Positions 33,407 to 42,825 of a stretch of 64,000 bases of DNA are shown in pieces. Each line of letters starts with the position of its first letter. The stretch's first letter is position 1. Made by a program: the position numbers and the translations under genes. The notes beneath the pieces are model-generated. The model had not been told where the DNA came from. It did no database searches and saw only the letters and a list, made by a program, of their open reading frames with translations. This DNA is from Mycolicibacterium fortuitum subsp. fortuitum (GTDB taxonomy: Bacteria; Actinomycetota; Actinomycetes; Mycobacteriales; Mycobacteriaceae). The stretch covers positions 434,001 to 498,000 of the forward strand of contig NZ_AP025518.1 of NCBI RefSeq assembly GCF_022179545.1. Direction: 5' to 3'.

Positions 33407-35569
33407 TTAGTTGCTGGAGTCCGACGGCGCGGGTGTCACCTCATTGCCGCCGGAACCCTTGACCGAGGCCTTGGCCCGGTTCTCGGCACGCACCGCCCTC
33501 TTGCCGCGCACGAACCCGGTCGGCGAAATCGTTGCGGACAGCAGCGCATCCTCGCCGGTGACGAACGGATGGAAGCCCACCCCGGCCCCGCCGCGGCCCT
33601 TGACCGGAATATCGGCGACTTCGGTGACCTTCCAACCCTTTTCGGAGATCGACAGGATGGCCTCGCCGTTCTGGCACGTAACGGGCAGCGCCGCGATCAC
33701 TGTGTCCTCCGGGTCGCCTGCCGCCAGCTTCACCCCGGCCACACCGTTGCCGGCCACACCCTGCGGATTTACCGCGGTGGGGTCGATGCGCAGGATCTTT
33801 CCGCGGCGCGTCACCAGCGCCAGGTGATAGCCGTCCGGGAGCACGCCGGAGCACAGCAGCCCGGTGATGTCCGGCGCCACCGGGATGTCGCGGATCTTGA
33901 ACGGCAAGCCGTTGCCGTTGGTGAACTTGACCCGGCCGTCGGCCCACACCGCCCAACCCAGACCGGAGGTGAGCAGATCACCGTGGCTGTCGGAGAACAC
34001 ACCTCGGTCGTCGAGGCGCCAGGCGGTGTTGACCTTCCGCTCACGCGGGCCGTCCTCGTCGGCGCCTGACACTGTCGGGGTGGCCTCGAAGTCCAGCACG
34101 GTGCGGCGGTCGAACTCGGGACCCTTGAACAGCTTCGCGGTCTCCACCAGCTCCTTGTCGATAACCTTGCGGCGCGCATCGGGGTTGGAGACCAGCTCGG
34201 TCAGCTCGGCGAACTCAGCGTCCAGCTTGTCGGCCTCGGCCTGCAGCTCGATCACATCGAGCTTGGTCAGTCGGCGAAGCTGCAGCGCCAGAACGTAATT
34301 GGCCTGCTCTTCGTCGATCTCGAACCGCTTCTGCAGGCCCTGTCGGGCGTCGTCGACGGTGTCGGACCCGCGGATGACCGCCACGGCAGCATCGATGTCC
34401 AGGTGGATCTTCATCAGGCCCGCCACCAGGTGGCGACGCGCGGTGACCTTCTCCAGGCGGTACTCGCTGCGGTGCAGCACCACCGAATCGCGCAGATGCA
34501 GGAATGCCGAGATCAGTTCCCGCACCGACCACCAGCGCGGCACGCGGTCCTCGTCGAGGGCGACCAGGCTCGCGGCGAACGTCGACTCCAGCGGGGTCAG
34601 CGCCAGCAGTTGGTCGCGGATGGTCTCGGCGCTGTGGCCGCGTTTGGCGGTGACGACGATGCGCAACCCGTTGCGGCGGTCGGTCAGATCCGACATGTCG
34701 GCCACGCCGGACAGCTCACCGGATTCGACCAGGGCCCGGATCCGGTCCTGCACAGTGTTGCTGGCGACCCCGGGTGGCAGCTCGGTGATGACGACGTTCT
34801 TGCCGTCGACGGTCAGGGTGCCGCGGACGGTGAACTGGCCACGGCCGGTGGTGATGTACTCCCGCAGACCGTTCGTGCCGACAACGGTGGCCCCGCAACC
34901 CCAGTCGGGGCCGGGGAGGAGCTTCATCAACGTGTCGTCGGTGGTGTTGGGCCGGGCCAGCAGCGCCCGGCACGCGGCCATCACCTCACGCGGGTTGTGC
35001 GCGGGCACCTTGGTGGCCCAGCCTTCGGCGATACCGACGGCGCCGTTGCAGAGCAGCACCGGCCACTGGGCCGGCAGCATCGTCGGCTCGGTCCACTCGC
35101 CGTCGAAGGTCTGCACCATCGGCACGGCGTGATCGTCGAGCTCCGCGGTCAGCGCGGCACCGGGAGCCGACAGCCGCATCTCGGTGTAGCGGTCGGCGGC
35201 GGGAATGTCGCCCTGGATGCGTGGGAAAGCGCCTTGTCCGTCAATGACTTTCACCCGCTGGAACTCCGCGGCCATCAGTGCGGCGGCACCGTACATCGAC
35301 GCGCCGCCGTGCGGGTGCAGGTTGCCGGTGACCGCCGAGCAGATCTTCGAGGACTTCTGCGGCTTGTTGCCGGGCAGCAGTTTCGACTCGTGCATCTGGT
35401 ACAGCAGACGACGCTGACCGGGCTTGAGCCCGTCGAACGCCGAGGGGATGGCGCGGTCGCTGACGCTGTAGAGCGCAAACGTCAGCTGGTAGTGATTCCA
35501 GTAGTCATCGGCGCTCTGGTCGAGAACCAGATCAGGGTTCTGCTCAGGAATATCCAGGGTGGCAGTCAC
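33407..35569 (-). CDS. Type IIA topoisomerase, GyrA/ParC-like subunit (TopoNM-type)
   Basis: 720 aa from GTG 35569 with AGGAA just upstream. Breakage-reunion domain with DGLKPGQRRLLYQM, HPHGG and catalytic Tyr128 in AADRYTE. The C-terminal region contains beta-pinwheel-like repeats (GKILRIDPTAV, GEAILSISEKGWKV), but I see no GyrA-box, so wrapping-driven negative supercoiling is unlikely. With the adjacent B subunit it forms a second topoisomerase beside the housekeeping gyrase, resembling the atypical TopoNM reported from M. smegmatis. Confidence 0.9.
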   Translation of the reverse strand: MTATLDIPEQNPDLVLDQSADDYWNHYQLTFALYSVSDRAIPSAFDGLKPGQRRLLYQMHESKLLPGNKPQKSSKICSAVTGNLHPHGGASMYGAAALMAAEFQRVKVIDGQGAFPRIQGDIPAADRYTEMRLSAPGAALTAELDDHAVPMVQTFDGEWTEPTMLPAQWPVLLCNGAVGIAEGWATKVPAHNPREVMAACRALLARPNTTDDTLMKLLPGPDWGCGATVVGTNGLREYITTGRGQFTVRGTLTVDGKNVVITELPPGVASNTVQDRIRALVESGELSGVADMSDLTDRRNGLRIVVTAKRGHSAETIRDQLLALTPLESTFAASLVALDEDRVPRWWSVRELISAFLHLRDSVVLHRSEYRLEKVTARRHLVAGLMKIHLDIDAAVAVIRGSDTVDDARQGLQKRFEIDEEQANYVLALQLRRLTKLDVIELQAEADKLDAEFAELTELVSNPDARRKVIDKELVETAKLFKGPEFDRRTVLDFEATPTVSGADEDGPRERKVNTAWRLDDRGVFSDSHGDLLTSGLGWAVWADGRVKFTNGNGLPFKIRDIPVAPDITGLLCSGVLPDGYHLALVTRRGKILRIDPTAVNPQGVAGNGVAGVKLAAGDPEDTVIAALPVTCQNGEAILSISEKGWKVTEVADIPVKGRGGAGVGFHPFVTGEDALLSATISPTGFVRGKRAVRAENRAKASVKGSGGNEVTPAPSDSSN

Positions 35570-35584
35570 AGTGTTTCCTACGTT

Positions 35585-37618
35585 CTAGGTCAGGTCGAGC
35601 GCTGCGGTGTCGACGCGGGCGGCGACTTCGGCCATCCAGGTGCGTCGGCCCTCCGGGGGCCCGCCGAACAAGATGTGGTGCAGCTTGGCGTCGCCGTCGT
35701 CGAGGTTCACCCGAATCACGGTGCGCCGCTGCGGATCCAGCACGGTGTTCCAGAAATCGTCGGCGTCCATCTCACCGAGACCCTTGTTGCGCTGCACCTC
35801 CACCTTGCGCTTGGAGGTGGCTTTCAACTGCGCCACGGCAGCGTCGCGTTCGGACTCGTCCTGGCAGTAGATGCGCTCCTGACCGTCCTTGACCACGAAC
35901 AGCGGCGGCAGCGTCACATACACCATGCCGGCCTCGACCAGGGGCCGGTAGAAGTCCAGGAACATCGAGATGAGGCTGGAGTTGATGTTGCCGCCGTCGG
36001 GATCGGCGTCGGAGGCGAACAGGATCCGGTCATAACGGCACAGCTCCGGATCGCAGTGGTCACGCACGCCGCAGCCCAGGATGCGTTCGATCGAATCGAA
36101 TTCGTCTTTGGCACGGGCCTTGCTCAGGGCGAAGCCGTAGACGTTGGGCGGCTTGCCTTTGAGCGGGAACGCCGCCTGGAACGTGGCGTCGCGCGCGGCT
36201 TTGATGGTGCCGAGCGCGGAATCGCCCTCGCACAGGAACAATTCGGCACCTGAGCCGCGGCCGGTCTCCCGGCTGGGCAGCAGCTTCGGGGGCAGTGACA
36301 GATTGGTCCCCAGCCCCTTGGCTTTCGATGCCGCGCGGGAGCGGGCCTTGGCGCCCTCGGCGCTGCGCCGCGCCCGCGCCGACTCCAGCGCCAGCTTGGT
36401 CCACAGCGACACGGCGTCGTTGTTGGCGGGGTTGGCCGCCCAGATGGTGACGCTGCGCGCCACGTCCGGGGCCATCGCCACGTTCAGCGACCGTGACGAC
36501 ACCGCGGTCTTGGCCTGCGAATCCCAGGCCACGTCCGGGGCGCGGGTGTCCACGGCCAGCGCGGTGACCGCCGCGAAATCCTGTGGCTCCGGGCCGTCCT
36601 CGCCTTTGGCCAGGCCGAGGTCGCGGATGCGGGAGGCGCGGTCGGCCAGGGCCTCGGACAGTCCCTTCATCGCGGCCGTGAGATGCGAGCCGCCGTTCGG
36701 TGTGCGCACGGTGTTGCAGAACGCGGCCACGGTGGCCGGTTCGGCCGGTCCGGCCGTCAGCGACCAGCGGAACGGGGTCGGGCCGCGGCCGGTGGTGTAC
36801 TCACCGCGGCCCTCCACGACGGCACGTACCTCCGGCACGGGATTGCCTGCGGTGGTGCACATGAGGTCCAGCAGGGTGTCGGTGCCCCACGGGCCGCTGA
36901 ACGGCTCGATCAGGGCAGGCGGGACCTCCTCGCCGGGCCAGCCTTCGTCGACGACGACCAGATGCACCCCCGGCGACATCCGCGCCGCGGCGTGGGCCCG
37001 CAACAAGACCTCGCCGATGTCCACGGTCGAATCCGGGACCACGGCCGGGTCGAACAGGATGCGCACCGTGGTGCCGTGGGCGTCGGGCTTGCGATTGCCG
37101 ACGCCGCGCAATTTCTGGGTGTCCGCGCGAGTGAACTCCGCGTTCGGATCGAAGTCCTTGCCCTCGAAGGTGCCGGGGTAGCCGCCGCCGAAGCTCTGCA
37201 GGTAGGTCTTTCCGGCCCGGCGCACCGTCACGTCGGTGCGCGCGGAGATGAAGACCGCGGCGGCGGCACCGATGCCGTTGAGGCCGGCGCCGGTGCTGGT
37301 GGCGTCGGCGTGGGCGGAGAACTTGCCGCCGGCCCGGGCGGTGCCCAGTGTCTTGACGATGCCGTTCTTGCCGGTGGTCGGGTCGGAGTCGACAGGCAGT
37401 CCGCGGCCGTCGTCGGCGACGCTGACCGAACCGTCGGCATGCAGGGTGATGGTGACGGTGGACCCGCCGTGGCTGGGATCGGCGACCTCTTCGATCGCGT
37501 TGTCCACCAGCTCGCGTAGTGCTGTGTTGAGCACGTCGAGCCCGAGGTTCACCGCCGGCCGCAGGCGGGTGTGCTGGACATCGTCGAGCTCGGTGATGTC
37601 TGCGGCGTTGTAACTCAC
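35585..37618 (-). CDS. Type IIA topoisomerase, GyrB/ParE-like ATPase subunit (TopoNM-type)
   Basis: 677 aa from GTG 37618, with AAAGGA 6 nt upstream; an earlier start would add a non-homologous leader. GHKL ATPase motifs ELVDNAIEE (36-44), ADDGRG and TSTGAGLNGIGAAA are followed by a transducer domain. Toprim has FLCEGDSALG and DADPDGG, and the C-terminal tail contains NKGLGEMDADDFW. The order B-then-A with a 15-bp gap indicates one transcript. It is shorter and more divergent in the middle than GyrB, supporting an accessory enzyme. Confidence 0.9.
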   Translation of the reverse strand: MSYNAADITELDDVQHTRLRPAVNLGLDVLNTALRELVDNAIEEVADPSHGGSTVTITLHADGSVSVADDGRGLPVDSDPTTGKNGIVKTLGTARAGGKFSAHADATSTGAGLNGIGAAAAVFISARTDVTVRRAGKTYLQSFGGGYPGTFEGKDFDPNAEFTRADTQKLRGVGNRKPDAHGTTVRILFDPAVVPDSTVDIGEVLLRAHAAARMSPGVHLVVVDEGWPGEEVPPALIEPFSGPWGTDTLLDLMCTTAGNPVPEVRAVVEGRGEYTTGRGPTPFRWSLTAGPAEPATVAAFCNTVRTPNGGSHLTAAMKGLSEALADRASRIRDLGLAKGEDGPEPQDFAAVTALAVDTRAPDVAWDSQAKTAVSSRSLNVAMAPDVARSVTIWAANPANNDAVSLWTKLALESARARRSAEGAKARSRAASKAKGLGTNLSLPPKLLPSRETGRGSGAELFLCEGDSALGTIKAARDATFQAAFPLKGKPPNVYGFALSKARAKDEFDSIERILGCGVRDHCDPELCRYDRILFASDADPDGGNINSSLISMFLDFYRPLVEAGMVYVTLPPLFVVKDGQERIYCQDESERDAAVAQLKATSKRKVEVQRNKGLGEMDADDFWNTVLDPQRRTVIRVNLDDGDAKLHHILFGGPPEGRRTWMAEVAARVDTAALDLT

Positions 37619-37961
37619 TGCTGTCCTTTCCCACCAGGGCCGATGCCGGAGCGATCGGTTCCAACCGCTCGTTGTTGCCGGGCGGCGTAAGCATTCTCCC
37701 CCGGGAGGCAGACAGCTCCCGACAGCCACGGCCGAATGAATGGGTGCCGAATCAGGAGCCGACGCCTCGGGGATTGTGCCGGGCTGCTCCCTTGACCGCC
37801 AAAGTCATCTCTGAACAAGATGGCTTTCATGCATAGTAATCGTTGGACTTGATCGGTGGTGGAGACTCAGATTGAGGTGTGCGGCGTTTACCTCCGTTGT
37901 CGGCTCGGGGACGACCACGTGAATGCCGCCATTTCCCAAGTGAATCCCGAAGGAGCAACCC
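37619..37961. other. Divergent intergenic region
   Basis: About 343 bp between the topoisomerase B gene (left) and the SRPBCC gene (right). It holds ribosome sites at both ends (GGAAAGGACAG toward the left gene, CGAAGGAGCAACCC toward the right) and presumably two promoters. No palindrome, hairpin or small gene stood out. Confidence 0.45.
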
Positions 37962-38390
37962 ATGCCCGTCGTCCGTTTCCAGATGTCGTCAGCACTCGAC
38001 CCCGCCACCCTCATGGATGTCCTGACCGACTTCGGGCCGTCCCGTCCGAATCGATGGCCGACGATCGACGAGGAGCATTTTCAGGTGCACGCGCTGGGGG
38101 ATACCTGGGCAGAAGTGACCGAAGGCACAGCCGCGGCGTGGGAGCGCGCCCGCTACGACTGGGATACCAAGCACCGCCGCGTCACCGTGACCACCCATGA
38201 CTCCAAGGTCTTCGGTCCAGGTGGTGGCTGGATATTTCAGCTCACTCCGCAGGCGACGGGCACGCGCGTGGACATCGAGCTCGTCCGCACTCCGAGCGGG
38301 CTGAAACGCAAACTGCTCGCCGCCCTGTTGCCGGCCGTCGCGCCGAGGGCGCTGAAGAAGTCGTTCGCCGGGCCACTGGACGCTAGGTGA
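37962..38390 (+). CDS. SRPBCC-family protein
   Basis: 142 aa from ATG 37962 with AAGGAG at 37950-37955. It fits the START/Bet v1-like fold: N-terminal strand VVRFQMSSALDPATLMDVLTDFGP, central WAEVTEGTAAAWERARYDWD, and closing strands GGWIFQLTPQATGTRVDIELVRTPSG with a C-terminal helix. Such proteins bind hydrophobic ligands in a cavity. Its last 8 bases overlap the convergent hydrolase gene. Substrate unknown. Confidence 0.8.
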   Translation: MPVVRFQMSSALDPATLMDVLTDFGPSRPNRWPTIDEEHFQVHALGDTWAEVTEGTAAAWERARYDWDTKHRRVTVTTHDSKVFGPGGGWIFQLTPQATGTRVDIELVRTPSGLKRKLLAALLPAVAPRALKKSFAGPLDAR

Positions 38391-39300
38391 TCGACCAGAA
38401 CTCCAGCAGCGTACGGATGGTCGCCACCAGCGGTAGCGGCTGATCCAGCATGGGGTGGTGGCCGGCCTCGGCGAGCTCGACGAACGGTCCGCGTAGTTGC
38501 AGCATCGACCGGATCTGGGCGGCCATCGGTGGCGGCACCACCCCGTTCTCACACCGCAAATACCCGACCCGGCAAGGGATTCGGGCAAAGGTGTTCTCCA
38601 GAAGCTCTTCGTCGGTGGGGCTCTCGTCCATGAGGTGGCCGCCGAAGATGTCGGGGTCGAACTTCCACACCCACCCGTTGTCGGTCTTGCGCACGGATTG
38701 CACGGCGATGTGGTGACCGATGTAGGGCAGCGTCACATCCTGTTTCGGTACCGCACGGAATCGGGACAGGATCTCTTCCTCGGTGGCGTAGCCGGCCGTG
38801 TCACGGCGGCGATTGCGCAACCGGACCTCCTCCGGGGCGCGATCGCGCAGCGGGGAATCGATCACCAGGATGCTGTCGATCTGCGCGCCGTAGCGAGTGG
38901 CAGCCGAGGCGCCCACCCAGCCGCCCATGCTGTGCCCGACGATCGTCGGCCGTGCCGTGGACCCGGAGGCCTCCGAGGCGGCGAGTACCTCGCGGGCCCA
39001 GATCGACAGGGCGTATTCCTTGCGGGTGTCGCTTTCACCGTGCCCGCTCAGGTCCGGCGCGACGACGCGGTGGGTGCGGGCGAAGAACGGAGCGATGTGG
39101 TCCCACCAGCCGGAATGAGCGCCACCGCCATGGACGAACACCAGCGGAGGATTGTCCGGGTCGCCCCAGGCCCGCATGTGGATGGCGCACCCGTCGACGT
39201 CGATGGTCGAGTGTTCGGGTGTGTCTTCCAGGGCGGAGGTGAACCATGCCGGGGCATTTGCCAACGGATGCGGTGGCGACGACTGCTCACGGCGGAACAT
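38383..39300 (-). CDS. Alpha/beta-fold hydrolase
   Basis: 305 aa from ATG 39300 (AGGTGAG upstream; ATG 39327 is an alternative). Motifs: HGGGAHSGWWDH (oxyanion loop), DLSGHGESD, nucleophile elbow GHSMGGW, a later acidic residue region, and catalytic His in AEAGHHPMLDQP. Hydrolases of this set act on esters, epoxides or lactones; no substrate can be assigned. It converges with the SRPBCC gene. Confidence 0.88.
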   Translation of the reverse strand: MFRREQSSPPHPLANAPAWFTSALEDTPEHSTIDVDGCAIHMRAWGDPDNPPLVFVHGGGAHSGWWDHIAPFFARTHRVVAPDLSGHGESDTRKEYALSIWAREVLAASEASGSTARPTIVGHSMGGWVGASAATRYGAQIDSILVIDSPLRDRAPEEVRLRNRRRDTAGYATEEEILSRFRAVPKQDVTLPYIGHHIAVQSVRKTDNGWVWKFDPDIFGGHLMDESPTDEELLENTFARIPCRVGYLRCENGVVPPPMAAQIRSMLQLRGPFVELAEAGHHPMLDQPLPLVATIRTLLEFWSIT

Positions 39301-39391
39301 GGGACTCACCTGGTAATTCTGTCCCATCGCACCTGACCGATCGAGGGCCGGGCCTTGTGAATCGCCGCACTCGGCGCCGCGCCGGCAGTGC

Positions 39392-39991
39392 TCAGGACAT
39401 CGCGAGGCTCACGCCGAGCCCGACCATCATCACCGCGATCAGCCCGTCGAGAACACGCCATGTCATCGGGGTCGCGAACAATCCGGCCAGGCGCCGGGCA
39501 CCCAGCCCCAGACCGATGAACCACACCGCACTCGCGGCCACCGCACCGGCGCCGAAGAGCCACCGCTGCTCACGGTGCTCGTTGGCCAGTGAGCCGAGCA
39601 GGACCACGGTGTCCAGGTACACGTGCGGATTCAGCCAGGTCAGCGCCAGGCAGGTGACCAGCACCTCGGCCAGGCGGGCCGGCGTGCGCTCGGACGGATT
39701 GAGGGTCGACGGTCGGAAGGCGCGACGCGCGGCCAAGACGCCGTAGCCGATCAGGAAGGCCGCTCCGCCGAACTTCACCACCGTCATCGCGTCAGGGTGG
39801 GCGGTGATCAACGCGCCGACGCCGGCGATGCCGGCGGCGATCAGGATCAGGTCGGAGACCGTGCACAGCGCGATGACGGCGACGATGTGCTCGCCACGGA
39901 TGCCCTGACGCAACACGAAGGCGTTCTGCGCACCGATCGCGGCGATCAACGCCATGGTGGTGAGGAATCCGATGAGCACAGGTGACGCCAT
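39392..39991 (-). CDS. LysE/ArgO-family amino-acid exporter
   Basis: 199 aa, about six helices. Family features: [16 protein letters not shown] at helix 1, [16 protein letters not shown], and [18 protein letters not shown] with the conserved N-P-H-x-Y-L-D. LysE proteins export Lys/Arg and are usually controlled by a divergent LysR-type LysG. Here no such gene follows, although a LysR-like box lies 57-71 bp upstream of the start. Confidence 0.92.
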   Translation of the reverse strand: MASPVLIGFLTTMALIAAIGAQNAFVLRQGIRGEHIVAVIALCTVSDLILIAAGIAGVGALITAHPDAMTVVKFGGAAFLIGYGVLAARRAFRPSTLNPSERTPARLAEVLVTCLALTWLNPHVYLDTVVLLGSLANEHREQRWLFGAGAVAASAVWFIGLGLGARRLAGLFATPMTWRVLDGLIAVMMVGLGVSLAMS

Positions 39992-40047
39992 GTGCTCGAC
40001 GCTATGGACATCCTGCGGTCAAGTACAGCTAATGATTCTTCAGATGG

Positions 40048-40062
40048 ATTAGTGTTGCTAAT
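40048..40062. promoter_or_regulatory. LysR-type box upstream of lysE
   Basis: ATTAGTGTTGCTAAT is an inverted repeat (ATTAG-N5-CTAAT) with the T-N11-A form bound by LysR-type regulators. A related half-site GCTAATG lies at 40029-40035. It is in an AT-richer patch just upstream of the exporter. The regulator that would use it is not encoded next door, so LysG may be elsewhere or lost when the adjacent island inserted. Confidence 0.5.
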
Positions 40063-40102
40063 GTCGAGAGGCTAGTGATCGGGCGGGTCGAGTCGCCCCC
40101 TG

Positions 40103-40180
40103 TCGGTTGCAATTCTGGATGGCGGATTGCAATTTGCGATGGCGGAAGTTGGCGGATCCGCCAACCGGATTGCAAAGGCG
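40103..40180. repeat. Island-edge repeat, copy C (partial, two opposed halves)
   Basis: Around the palindrome GGCGGATCCGCC (40151-40162) two partial modules face outward. To the right, GGATCCGCCAACCGGATTGC matches the start of copy A. To the left on the minus strand, TCCGCCATCCAGAATTGCAACC matches the end of copies A, B and D. The word TTGCAA recurs three times. It sits between lysE and the metal-resistance genes. The rest of 40000-40355 has no supported gene. Confidence 0.5.
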
Positions 40181-40355
40181 CGACGACCGCTGGTGTGGAT
40201 GCCCATCCGCGCCCACGCCGCCGAGGTCGGCGGATTCGTCCGCGACGGCATGCCCGCCATGATGGGGGGCGGCGGCATGATGGAGCCGGGCATGATGGCG
40301 GGCGGCTGACCATCCACCCGGGTGCACCGCTGGCTGCGCGGTGAACGGCGTTACT

Positions 40356-42443
40356 TTACGGACTGCGCGGGGGTTGCTGCGGGCCGCAGCAGTCACAGCC
40401 GGTGGCTGCTGGCGGGGGTGTGCGTGTCAGCGTCAATTGCTGAAGGTGCTGCGCCGCTGAAGCATTGCCGCAGCAGGGATCTGACGGTGGCGGCGGGGCA
40501 TCGATATCGACATGGTGTGGGCCTGACGCTTTGACCGCAGCGGCCGGTGCCAGCCTGTCGAGCGGCTGGGTCCGTGCGGCCCGGATCGCGTTGAGGATCA
40601 CTAGAACTTCAGCCATTTCGTGGATGAACACCACGGTGGCCAGTCCGAGCACGCCGAACGCGGCGAGCGGGATCAGTGACCCGATAATGGCCAGGGACAA
40701 CCCGATGTTTTGCACCATGATCCGCCGGGCCCGCCGCGCGTGAGCCAGCACCTGGGGAAGGTGGCGCAGATCTTCACCCATCAGGGCGACGTCGGCGGTT
40801 TCGATGGCCACGTCGGTTCCCATGGCGCCCATGGCAATACCGATATCAGCGGTGGCCAGGGCAGGTGCGTCATTGACCCCGTCGCCGACCATCGCGATGG
40901 ACTTACCGCCCGCGAGCACGGGCAGCAACGTGGCCTTGTCTTCTGGCAGCAGTTCCGAATACACCGTCGCGATCCCGGCTTCGGCCGCCAACGCTTCCGC
41001 GGTGAGCTTGTTGTCGCCGGTGAGCATCGCGACCCGGATACCGAGCCGATCGAGCAGCCCTACAGCCTGGGCGGCTTCTGGGCGCAGCTCGTCGCGTACC
41101 GCGATCGCGGCGATGACCTGATCGGCGCGTTCCAGGATCACCACTGTGGTTCCTGCGGCTTGTAGACGCCTCACGTCCTCGGCAAGCGGTCCTGGCGATA
41201 TCCAGCTGGGCTTGCCCAGTCGTATCCGCGTGTCACCGAGCGTGCCTTCGATGCCGTGGCCGGCCACGGCGGTGACGTCGGCGGCCGGTGTGACCTCGCC
41301 GGCGGCCGACACAATCGCCTGCGCGAGGGGGTGTTCGCTGCGGAGTTCGAGTGCCGCAGCCGCCCGCAACGCGTCGATCTCGGCCACCCCGCCGACCGCG
41401 ACCACCTCGACAACCTGGGGCTTGTTGCGGGTCAGCGTGCCGGTCTTGTCCAAGGCGATGACTTTGATCCGGCCCAGCTCCTCGACCGCGGCTCCACCTT
41501 TGACCAGGGCGCCTTGCCGACTCGCGGCGCCGATGGCCGCAACCACCGTGAGCGGTACCGCGATCGCCAGGGCGCAGGGCGAGGCGGCCACCAAAACGAC
41601 CAGGGCACGTTCCACCCAGGGCATCGGATCCCCGAGCAGCGCACCGAGAGCCGCGACCATGGCGGCGAGCACCATGATCGCCGGTACCAGCGGTCGAGCG
41701 ATGCGGTCGGCCAGCCGCTGGCCGGCGCCCTTACGCTCCTGGGCTTGTTCGACGATGTGCACGATGCGCGCCAGTGAGCTGTCGGCGGCCAACGCCGTCA
41801 CGGTGACCTCGATGGCCCCACCGCCGTTGATCGCCCCGGCATTGACCGCATCGCCGGGGCCGGCCTCGACCGGGACCGACTCCCCGGTGATCGCGGACAG
41901 GTCCAGGCTGGTACGGCCCGAGGTGATCGTGGCGTCGGTGGCCGCCCGTTCCCCGGGACGCAGCACCATCACATCGCCGATCACCAGATCCTCTGGCGAG
42001 ACGGTGATCTCGCGACCGTCGCGGATCACCGTCGCCTTGGGTGGAACCAGCGACAACAGCGCCCGCAAACCGCGGCGGGTGCGGGTGACCGCGTAGTGCT
42101 CCAACCCCTCGGCGATCGAGAACAAAATTCCCAGCAAGGCGGCCTCGGCGATCTGGCCGAGGGCCACGGCGCCAACGGCAGCGATGGTCATCAACGTTCC
42201 CACACCGATGCGACCATGCCGCAGATTGCGCAACGCATCCGGAACGAAGGTCACCGCAGCGACGACCACCGCGACCAGTTCGACGATCAGCGACGGGGTG
42301 TCGAATCCGGCGCGGGCGACCAGCCATCCGATGACCAACAGGACCGCCGCCGCTGCTGCCAACTGCAGTTCGCGTACCTGCCAGAGCTTTTCCGGACCGG
42401 CCTCGGGCTCACCGACATCGAGTCCGCAGCACGCATCAGACAT
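40356..42443 (-). CDS. P1B-type heavy-metal exporting ATPase (CtpG/CadA-like)
   Basis: 695 aa from ATG 42443 (overlaps the ArsR gene by 8 bp). Eight-helix P1B layout: TGES (187-190), membrane metal motif SPC (288-290) in place of CPC, phosphorylation site DKTGT (332-336), HP pair in RSEHPLAQ, and MVGDGVNDAPAL. The last helix has HEMAEVLVILNAIR. There is no full N-terminal metal domain, only DACC, but the tail ends with DPCCGNA and GCDCCGP, which could bind metal. With a CadC-like sensor upstream, Cd/Zn/Pb efflux is likely. Confidence 0.92.
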   Translation of the reverse strand: MSDACCGLDVGEPEAGPEKLWQVRELQLAAAAAVLLVIGWLVARAGFDTPSLIVELVAVVVAAVTFVPDALRNLRHGRIGVGTLMTIAAVGAVALGQIAEAALLGILFSIAEGLEHYAVTRTRRGLRALLSLVPPKATVIRDGREITVSPEDLVIGDVMVLRPGERAATDATITSGRTSLDLSAITGESVPVEAGPGDAVNAGAINGGGAIEVTVTALAADSSLARIVHIVEQAQERKGAGQRLADRIARPLVPAIMVLAAMVAALGALLGDPMPWVERALVVLVAASPCALAIAVPLTVVAAIGAASRQGALVKGGAAVEELGRIKVIALDKTGTLTRNKPQVVEVVAVGGVAEIDALRAAAALELRSEHPLAQAIVSAAGEVTPAADVTAVAGHGIEGTLGDTRIRLGKPSWISPGPLAEDVRRLQAAGTTVVILERADQVIAAIAVRDELRPEAAQAVGLLDRLGIRVAMLTGDNKLTAEALAAEAGIATVYSELLPEDKATLLPVLAGGKSIAMVGDGVNDAPALATADIGIAMGAMGTDVAIETADVALMGEDLRHLPQVLAHARRARRIMVQNIGLSLAIIGSLIPLAAFGVLGLATVVFIHEMAEVLVILNAIRAARTQPLDRLAPAAAVKASGPHHVDIDAPPPPSDPCCGNASAAQHLQQLTLTRTPPPAATGCDCCGPQQPPRSP

Positions 42444-42813
42444 GATCGGACTCCACTGCAGCCGAGACCGCCAGCACCGCGGCGGTAAGCACGCGACCAC
42501 GCTCAGTCAGGCGGTACATCACCAGCCGTCCGTTGCGCCGCGAGGACACCATCGCGGCGACCTTGAGTTGACGCAGGTGATGCGACACCAGATTCTGCGG
42601 AGCGCCGACCACCCACCCCATATCGCAGACACACAACTCGCCGCCCTCCAACAATGCCGCGGCGATCGTCAGACGCGTCGGATCCCCCAAAGCCCGGGCC
42701 GCAGCCGCGGCGGGTTCGACCCGCCCGAGGTCGGGTAGCGAGGTGCGGATCGACTCAGCATGCGGAAGATCCAGGCACAACAGGTCGCAATTATCGACAG
42801 ACGGCTCAGCCAT
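42436..42813 (-). CDS. ArsR/SmtB-family metal sensor (CadC/CmtR-like)
   Basis: 125 aa. Winged helix with LGDPTRLTIAAALLEGGE and the recognition helix NLVSHHLRQLKVAAMV. Metal ligands are suggested by ELCVCD (Cys61, Cys63) plus N-terminal Cys9 and Cys13 (DNCDLLCLD), the alpha3N arrangement of CadC-type Cd/Pb sensors. First gene of an operon with the ATPase, and divergent from the dsbA-like gene with only 12 bp between starts, so one operator probably controls both directions. Confidence 0.9.
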   Translation of the reverse strand: MAEPSVDNCDLLCLDLPHAESIRTSLPDLGRVEPAAAAARALGDPTRLTIAAALLEGGELCVCDMGWVVGAPQNLVSHHLRQLKVAAMVSSRRNGRLVMYRLTERGRVLTAAVLAVSAAVESDHV

Positions 42814-42825
42814 ACCTACATACTA

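Noticed and set aside
34403..36253. 616-codon plus-strand open frame across both topoisomerase genes
   Set aside because: Antisense to two clear enzymes, with low-complexity Gly/Gln/His composition and no motif.
40127..40309. 60-codon ORF ending in a Met/Gly-rich tail (MMGGGGMMEPGMMAGG)
   Set aside because: Its first half is repeat C, and it has no ribosome site. The Met-rich end is intriguing beside metal genes but cannot be supported as a protein.
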